DNA of 34,026 nucleotides, from assembly GCA_020628145.1 (NCBI GenBank), contig JAHDFN010000016.1, forward strand, positions 1-34,026. The letters run 5' to 3'. The notes under the pieces are model-generated. The model saw nothing but the letters and a program-made list of their open reading frames with translations, had not been told where the DNA came from and searched no databases. Below, piece by piece: positions 27,827 to 34,026 of the stretch. This DNA is from Saprospiraceae bacterium. GTDB lineage: Bacteria; Bacteroidota; Bacteroidia; Chitinophagales; Saprospiraceae. The stretch's first letter is position 1. Each line of letters starts with the position of its first letter. The position numbers were made by a program, and so were the translations under genes.

Positions 27827-30800
27827 TTAATTACTGTTCTGCTTCAAACTCTTATAATATTCTTCCACCAATGCCTTATAGTAAGGTTTGAGTGAAGGAG
27901 ATACCGTTTTATACATATCTATTTCTGCTTCTCTCTTCTTGAGATATTCTTCCAATGCCGGTGGCATTTTCCTTTCTTTCCGGGTTGTTCTTTCGGCTTT
28001 ACGTTTATCGTCATATTCACGTTGACGCTCGGCCTTATCCGATTTCAACAGGCGGGTCATGATATCCTGCTGGCGTTTCATGGTTTCGTTATTAAGCCGC
28101 TTATTGACCAAGTCTGTTTCCGTTTTATTCATTTGTTCTATCAACTCCTGCAGTTGGGGATCTCCTCCTTCTCCGGATTGCTGTTTTTCCCTTTGCAGTT
28201 TTTCCATAGCATCACGGATGGCAGCCTGTCTTTTGGCCATTTCGGCAAAACGCTTACTCATGCCTTTCCCACCCTTTCCTTTCATGCCTTCCTTCATTTG
28301 TTGGAGATCCTTATTCAATTGTTCCTGCATACCTTTCATATCCCCGGGAGTACGGCCGTTCTTTCCTTTCCCCTTGCCTTTTCCACCCGGCTTCTGGCAG
28401 TTCTGATTTCCTTGCATCTCGGATGCCATCTGTTGTTGCATCTGATTCAAGACCTCACTCAACATCAATGCCAAGTCATTCAGCCCTTTCATGGAAGCAT
28501 TTTCATTTACTGCAGCCTGTTGCTTCCTTCTTTCTTCAAGATGCTTTAATGATTCTTCAAGATTATCCTTGACTTCGGTTACTTTTTCGGTAACAAAAGA
28601 CTCAATCTGATAAACTCGCTTACTCAAGGCATGAAGACTATCTTCAACAATCTTGAAATCGTCCTTGATCTTATACTGATCCTGAACTAATTCAACATAT
28701 CGGGGGGTGTTGATGGCCGTTTTATTGATATTTTCCATGACTTCCTCCTGTTCGAAGGAAAGTGTCACTAGGTTTTCCAACAACTGACGTAAAGCATCCA
28801 TGTCTTCTTCCATCTGTTCCTGCTCACCGGCCTGCATCTGCATCTGCATATTTCCGGCAGCCTGTTTCATTTTTTCAGAAGCACTCTTCTGGGATTCGGA
28901 AGCCTTGCTTTTTTGACCTTTCTGCAACTCCTGTTGTCCCTGATCCAAATCCTCTTGAATATCTTCCAATGCTTCTTGCATTCCATCCATATCCATAGGA
29001 TTCTCCAACTCTTCATTCTTTTCTTCCAACTCCTCCATCTTCTCTTGGATCTCATCGAATTTTTCTTGGATTTCCTCCTGTTTCTTTTCCAATTCGTTTT
29101 GGCTCTTACGGTTTTCCTGTGTGTCTTCACTCAACTGTTCCGTTTCTTCAGCCAATTCTTCCAAGTCTTCTATCTGATCCATCATCTCGCTCTCCATTTC
29201 CAATTGCTTGAAGAGTTCCAACATCCTATCCAACTCCATTTCCAACTCCTCGTCATTCATCTCCATATCTTCAAGATTCTCCATCGCATCTTCCCGATCC
29301 ATTTTTTCCAAGAGTTCTTCCATCTGCTGCATAAGTTCCTTCATTTCCTCACTCATCAGCTCTTGGAAAAGCTTCTGGACTTTCTCCTGCTTATCCATCA
29401 ATTCTTCCTTGGATTGGTCGAACTCCTCTTGGTTCTTCATATTCTCCTCGAAATTCTCTTGGGCATTCTGGATACGTTCCTGCAATTCCTTCTGCTGCTC
29501 CATCAACTTTTCGATCTCTTTCCTATCCTGCCAGTCCAATTCTTTTTCCTGTAACATCTTTTCCCTCATTTCCTTCATCTTCTCTTGGATTTCCTTGGTT
29601 TCTTCCAAGGCCTGTTCCAAGTCTTCTTTGATTTCCTCATTGTTTTCATCTTCGATTTCCTTGATTTCATCAATGGAAGGCATCTTATAGGTCATCAATT
29701 GTGTCCTTGCCGATTTGCTGCCATTGATACCATCATTATCAAAGACCTCGAAGTAGTAAGTTGCATTGTCTCCGGGCTGTAAATTGAGATTTCTGATATC
29801 CCAGGTATATTCATATTGTACTCGGTTATTAGTCGGCTGTTGGATAGGGATCGCATTAAGCGTTCCTTCAGCACCATTTTCCTTTTTGATACGATAATTA
29901 AAATTCAGGCGGGTCAATCCGTAATCATCAGAAGCATCACCGGCAAAATAGATCAGCTTGTTGTCCGTACTATCAATGAATCTCTCCAAGGAAATACTCG
30001 GATTCAAATCCGGTATTACCGAGATCGTATATCCGATGGAATCGGCATTCGCCAACCTTTCATTGGAAACATAAACCTTATAGGTTTCATCTTTCATTGC
30101 CCTTCGTTGATAGGCAAAATATTTTTCCCCACTCCGTTTGGCTTCAATCGCTTTTTTATTGCCTGAGAATTTCATGTCGATTTTATCCGTATGTCGGGTA
30201 TCGAACATCCAATCCAAACGGGTTCCCAAAGGAACAACCATATCTCCAATATCTTTTAAGGCTTCATCCTTACGGCCGGTATAAGATGGATAATCCAATC
30301 TGATTTCGAAACCGGAAATGTCCGGTTTTTTCAACACATCCAAATTATATTTTTCGGAAAAGAAACCACCGGATGTCAATTTGAAATCCGTATCCTTCTG
30401 TACATTTTTGAATTTATAGGTAAAAGTATTTTTAGAAGCTTGGGTCAGTTTATATTGATAACCTTCCACATCTATGAAAACCTCACTGGGGATGACTTCC
30501 CCTTCGGTTGATACTTTCAATAGGTAATCCTCATATTGAATAACTTCGAAATCGTCATTTTCCACACTGAAGGAGAATGGGGCTTCCCTTTCGAATTCCT
30601 TATCATTATTGATGATACGAGTCGTTCCATCCTTGATGATGCTTGCATTGACAAAAAGGATGAAGAAGAGTGCCAATAGTGGAGGCATGGCGTATTTGAG
30701 GTATTTCCTGTTTTTACCCAAATCGATGGCCTTGCGGAAAGGAGTCAGTTTGATATCTTCGGATTTCTGATCGATGCCTGCGAGCAAAAGACCGTTATTC

Positions 30801-31180
30801 CCACCTGCTTTATCCGCCTGTTGTTTGAGTTGGAGGATATTGAGCATTTTATCTTTTACATTTCCAAAATGATCACCGATAATGGATGCGGCCTGTTCGT
30901 GGGAAATAACCTTTCCCAAACGCATAATCTGCATTAAGGGCCAAAGGACCAATGTGGCCAAAGCGACTCCACTGATACCGATAAAAGTATAGAAGAAACC
31001 TTTCCTGACGGGTTTATCAAAATAATAATAATATTCCAATACGTTAAAGATGACGAATAAGGCGATTATGATGCCTACGGCATAAAGGGTTCCCCTTATG
31101 AATTTATTGAAATAGAATTTTCGGATAAATCGATCTAATTTGGAAATCAGGAGATCGTAATTGCTATTAGCTTTTGCCAT
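27827..31180 (-). CDS. DUF4175-family-like large membrane protein with long coiled coil
   Basis: Two N-terminal TM helices and a third around residue 170; central E/K/Q/M-rich coiled coil; C-terminal Q-rich region. Matches the layout of Bacteroidota DUF4175 proteins. Confidence 0.75.
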   Translation of the reverse strand: MAKANSNYDLLISKLDRFIRKFYFNKFIRGTLYAVGIIIALFVIFNVLEYYYYFDKPVRKGFFYTFIGISGVALATLVLWPLMQIMRLGKVISHEQAASIIGDHFGNVKDKMLNILQLKQQADKAGGNNGLLLAGIDQKSEDIKLTPFRKAIDLGKNRKYLKYAMPPLLALFFILFVNASIIKDGTTRIINNDKEFEREAPFSFSVENDDFEVIQYEDYLLKVSTEGEVIPSEVFIDVEGYQYKLTQASKNTFTYKFKNVQKDTDFKLTSGGFFSEKYNLDVLKKPDISGFEIRLDYPSYTGRKDEALKDIGDMVVPLGTRLDWMFDTRHTDKIDMKFSGNKKAIEAKRSGEKYFAYQRRAMKDETYKVYVSNERLANADSIGYTISVIPDLNPSISLERFIDSTDNKLIYFAGDASDDYGLTRLNFNYRIKKENGAEGTLNAIPIQQPTNNRVQYEYTWDIRNLNLQPGDNATYYFEVFDNDGINGSKSARTQLMTYKMPSIDEIKEIEDENNEEIKEDLEQALEETKEIQEKMKEMREKMLQEKELDWQDRKEIEKLMEQQKELQERIQNAQENFEENMKNQEEFDQSKEELMDKQEKVQKLFQELMSEEMKELMQQMEELLEKMDREDAMENLEDMEMNDEELEMELDRMLELFKQLEMESEMMDQIEDLEELAEETEQLSEDTQENRKSQNELEKKQEEIQEKFDEIQEKMEELEEKNEELENPMDMDGMQEALEDIQEDLDQGQQELQKGQKSKASESQKSASEKMKQAAGNMQMQMQAGEQEQMEEDMDALRQLLENLVTLSFEQEEVMENINKTAINTPRYVELVQDQYKIKDDFKIVEDSLHALSKRVYQIESFVTEKVTEVKDNLEESLKHLEERRKQQAAVNENASMKGLNDLALMLSEVLNQMQQQMASEMQGNQNCQKPGGKGKGKGKNGRTPGDMKGMQEQLNKDLQQMKEGMKGKGGKGMSKRFAEMAKRQAAIRDAMEKLQREKQQSGEGGDPQLQELIEQMNKTETDLVNKRLNNETMKRQQDIMTRLLKSDKAERQREYDDKRKAERTTRKERKMPPALEEYLKKREAEIDMYKTVSPSLKPYYKALVEEYYKSLKQNSN

Positions 31181-31347
31181 TTTATTATGTGCCTAGTTTT
31201 TCCGGAACTCTCTTGACAATATCATCATTACTATAACCCGGAAACTCCCCCAAAAGGTTTTCCATCATGTTTTAATTCGTTTTCCGTTTGGCTGAAGCAG
31301 ACTTTCCAATGCTAGGGATATACGCAGGAAAGTCGATTTTGTTACAT

Positions 31348-31355
31348 CAAAATTA
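31348..31355 (-). promoter_or_regulatory. Candidate -7 element TAATTTTG on minus strand
   Basis: CAAAATTA on + is TAATTTTG on minus, matching TAnnTTTG, 167 bp upstream of the DUF4175-like gene. Confidence 0.4.
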
Positions 31356-31367
31356 CAAAATATGAGA

Positions 31368-33593
31368 TCAAGTGTCAAGTGAGACGAAGGGTTCTTCCTT
31401 CTCGTTTTTGGGTAATGGAGGATCTACAGGCAAGCCAATGGTGAATACGGCACCATTTCCTTCTTCTGATTCTACGGCAATAATGCCTTTCAGTTTTCTA
31501 ATGATTTTCATACAAATAGAGAGTCCTAGGCCGGTTCCTTGGTATTCGGAACGTTTATGGAGTCTTTGGAAAATAACAAAAATACGTTCTTGGGATTCTT
31601 TAGGTATGCCGATTCCATTATCCCTGAAACTAATCATATGCATATTGTCCTTGAGTTCATACCCTATGTCTATCACGGGAGGGACATCCGGCTTACTGAA
31701 TTTCAATGCATTGCCTATCAGGTTCTGAAACAATTGGGAAACCAGGGAGCGGCTTGAAATGATTTCGGGCAAAGGCACCTTATTGATAGTCGCTGCCGTT
31801 TCACTGATATTCAGACTCAGATTGAATTCCGTTGCATCAAGTACTTCATTCAGGTCCACTTCTTCCCATTCCATTTCCTCACGACGCCCAACAGTAGCAT
31901 ATTTTAGAAGGTCATTCAGAAGTTTGGTCATTCTTTCGACACCTTCATTGACGTATCCGAAAAACTCCCCTGACGATTCATCCAATGCATCCGAATAACG
32001 TTTTTGAATCAAGGATGAATAACTACCTATCATCCTTAGTGGTTCTTTCAAATCATGGGAAACCACATAGGCGAATTGTTTAAGCTCTTGATTGATTTCC
32101 ATCAAATCGGCATTCTGCTCGGCGATTTTATTCCGTTGGCTGATAAGCATATCCTTGAACTTGGTCAGGAGTTCTATTTCCTGTTCTTTTTTCTGGATGT
32201 CATACCTGATTTCGATATCCATGATTTGGCGGTTACGCTGATCCATTGCATATCGTTCCTGTGCTTGGGAGTAAATCAATTGATAATCCAATGCTTTTTT
32301 ATAATTCCCTTTTTCCTTGAAGATATTCGACATCAGCCGATAACCACGGATTTCACTTACGGTATCCTTCATATGCTTGGAACTGACAATACCTTTCCCA
32401 ACGTATTTCATAGCCAAATCGAAATCCCCTAATTTGTAATAGATATTTCCGAGAGTAATATAATTGATTTGTTTTCCTTCAATAGAGTCGGAATCTTCGA
32501 TGAGGGCTTCGGACTTAAAGGCATATTCCAACGCTTCATCATATTTTTTCTGGGAGACGAGTGTTCGGCTGACCTGAGCCATCGTATGGGCCAACATTTC
32601 GGTATAATTCATGGATTCGGCCATTGTGAGGGCCCTTTGGAAATAATCCAATGCTTCATCCAGATTACCAACGGTAAAATAAATGTTACCGACATTGTTC
32701 ATGATGATCAATCCCGTACTTTCATCCAAGACATCCTCGTATTCCTCCAAAACGGTCGTATATCTCACCAATGCTTCATTATAATTGAAAAGATTGGCGT
32801 AAATGGTACCTATATTGATCAGACAATAAGCCGTCCCATAACGATAATTGATTTCTTTGCTCTTGTCCAGTGCATTCCTGAAATTGAGCATGGCCATTTT
32901 GAAGTCGTATTTGGTTCCATGATAAACAGCGATGGCATTCAAACCTACGAATTCCTTTTCCTTGTCTTCATATTTGCGGCTTAGCTCCAATGTCTTATTA
33001 CCATACTCAAGGATTTTCCCATATTCATGGCGTCTCAGATATACCCTTACCAATTGACTATAGACTTCCAGTAGAAGTTTCCCATCCAAATCATTATCCA
33101 TAACGATAGACAATGCTTCTTCAGCTTTATCTACTGCTTCGTCATATTCGTTTTTAAGATAATGAAATTCGCTAATGGCTAGACGGAGGTTGACATCCCG
33201 GACGGGTCTTTCAAACAGTGCGGATTCATCATCTGCACATTTTTCAAAGACATTGGCTGCACTTGCAAAATCGTTTTTCAATAGAAAAGTCCGACCTTTT
33301 TCCAAGAGCGTATCCCAATATTCTCCTTCCTGATAAGGGAAAAGGGTAAGGGCCGCATCCAAATGGCTGAGGGATTCTTCATAAAGCGTATGATCGTTAT
33401 TATAGCGGCCTTTGATATTATTGACTCGTGATATGAATCTGAGTATCTGGGCTTTGACTGCCATATCCCCAGAAGCCGAGGTTATTTCCAGGGCAGAATG
33501 AGCGGACTCCATAGAATCCACAAACCTCCTTTGGTTCAAAGAAGATTCTGCGTTATTCAATTCCTGTATGGCCGTCCTATTGTATTCAGGCAT
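31368..33593 (-). CDS. TPR-containing cytoplasmic sensor histidine kinase
   Basis: Multiple TPR units (e.g. GLNAIAVYHGTKYDFKMAMLNFRNAL, NNVGNIYFTVGNLDEALDYFQRALTMA), H box FAYVVSHDLKEPLRMIGSYSSLI, N box QNLIGNALKFSKP, G boxes DNGIGIPKES and GTGLGLSICMKI. Start placed at MPEYNRTAIQ. Confidence 0.9.
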   Translation of the reverse strand: MPEYNRTAIQELNNAESSLNQRRFVDSMESAHSALEITSASGDMAVKAQILRFISRVNNIKGRYNNDHTLYEESLSHLDAALTLFPYQEGEYWDTLLEKGRTFLLKNDFASAANVFEKCADDESALFERPVRDVNLRLAISEFHYLKNEYDEAVDKAEEALSIVMDNDLDGKLLLEVYSQLVRVYLRRHEYGKILEYGNKTLELSRKYEDKEKEFVGLNAIAVYHGTKYDFKMAMLNFRNALDKSKEINYRYGTAYCLINIGTIYANLFNYNEALVRYTTVLEEYEDVLDESTGLIIMNNVGNIYFTVGNLDEALDYFQRALTMAESMNYTEMLAHTMAQVSRTLVSQKKYDEALEYAFKSEALIEDSDSIEGKQINYITLGNIYYKLGDFDLAMKYVGKGIVSSKHMKDTVSEIRGYRLMSNIFKEKGNYKKALDYQLIYSQAQERYAMDQRNRQIMDIEIRYDIQKKEQEIELLTKFKDMLISQRNKIAEQNADLMEINQELKQFAYVVSHDLKEPLRMIGSYSSLIQKRYSDALDESSGEFFGYVNEGVERMTKLLNDLLKYATVGRREEMEWEEVDLNEVLDATEFNLSLNISETAATINKVPLPEIISSRSLVSQLFQNLIGNALKFSKPDVPPVIDIGYELKDNMHMISFRDNGIGIPKESQERIFVIFQRLHKRSEYQGTGLGLSICMKIIRKLKGIIAVESEEGNGAVFTIGLPVDPPLPKNEKEEPFVSLDT

Positions 33594-33679
33594 ATGCGTC
33601 ACACGAAGGTTAGTAGGGATAATCGTCATTATTTTTTACGATGAAGTTTCCAGGTTGTTTCTTTTTTTTATCAACCCAG

Positions 33680-33733
33680 TTATTTTTCTTTCATCATAAA
33701 CCATTCCAATATGTTAAGGAGCAGTATTACCAT
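33680..33733 (-). CDS. Candidate 17-aa leader peptide with strong Shine-Dalgarno
   Basis: Minus strand AGGAGG (33743-33748), 9-nt spacer, then ATG encoding MVILLLNILEWFMMKEK-stop. Confidence 0.3.
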   Translation of the reverse strand: MVILLLNILEWFMMKEK

Positions 33734-33841
33734 ATTAATATTCCTCCTATTAAACATTAGATGTTATCACGAAAAGAGTTTCTCTACAAAATATGCAACT
33801 ATTTACAAATATGCTACTTAAACAAAAATTCCATTCATAAA

Positions 33842-33876
33842 AATCGGGTTTGGAAACAAGAATTCCAAACCCGATT
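33842..33876. terminator. Strong intrinsic terminator-like hairpin
   Basis: AATCGGGTTTGGAA-ACAAGAA-TTCCAAACCCGATT, perfect 14-bp stem, in the intergenic region upstream of the histidine kinase. Confidence 0.75.
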
Positions 33877-34026
33877 CAAACAACGCCCATGCTGTTGATG
33901 AACTCGTTATCACTTTACGACACCTTCCAACCTTAAGACATATTTCTTAGGATAGGCATTGGTCAATACTGTGAATTCCGGTCTTAGCCGGCCTGCCGGC
34001 ACTATGTTACGGTAATAGCACTTTCA

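Noticed and set aside
28913-29690. Long + strand ORFs (213 aa and 160 aa) rich in L/F/H or S
   Set aside because: Antisense to the DUF4175-like coiled coil; their composition is the mirror of the E/K/Q-rich minus-strand codons, with no start context or recognisable domain.
32469-32984. 171-aa + strand ORF, with others at 32055-32432
   Set aside because: Antisense to TPR codons of the histidine kinase; arises from regular codon composition.
33910-34023. Minus-strand open frame ...NIVPAGRLRPEFTVLTNAYPKKYVLRLEGVVK at the window end
   Set aside because: Only ~37 codons between two in-frame stops (TGA at the very edge), no Met; could be a damaged or misread C-terminus, but the window stops there.
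1-34026. Search by eye for CRISPR arrays, IS elements, phage or toxin-antitoxin modules
   Set aside because: No regularly spaced direct repeats, transposase, integrase or toxin-antitoxin motifs recognised on either strand.

Overview
The window is a gene-dense chromosomal segment from a Bacteroidota bacterium; the phylum is inferred from a T9SS C-terminal sorting domain, DUF4783, DUF4175, TAnnTTTG promoter motifs and protein style. Most genes are on the minus strand. Recognisable genes: a secreted M43/pappalysin-like metalloprotease, a DUF4139-like secreted protein, a VWA lipoprotein, a PcfJ-like protein, a very large (1518 aa) secreted beta-repeat orphan, prmA, tpiA, a SanA/DUF218-like protein, a 1307-aa modular TlpA/thioredoxin protein with duplicated N-terminal modules and two SH3-like domains, purM, a GT4 glycosyltransferase, pyrD, nadC, a DUF4783 protein, gpmI, a small lipoprotein, ybeY, an RsbW-like ATPase, a DUF4175 protein and a TPR histidine kinase. 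I saw no CRISPR array, transposase, phage module or obvious defence island. The points most worth a second look are: an atypical tRNA-Phe(GAA)-like element with its own terminator (~7438-7509); the 1518-aa orphan with LptA/TamB-like internal repeats; the duplicated SH3/TlpA protein; a frameshifted C-terminal gene remnant overlapping the ybeY stop (26590-26888); a 34-codon micro-lipoprotein ORF with a sigma54-like sequence upstream (22296-22535); and a 17-codon leader ORF with a perfect AGGAGG upstream of the histidine kinase (33680-33748). All family calls come from reading motifs; no searches were run.
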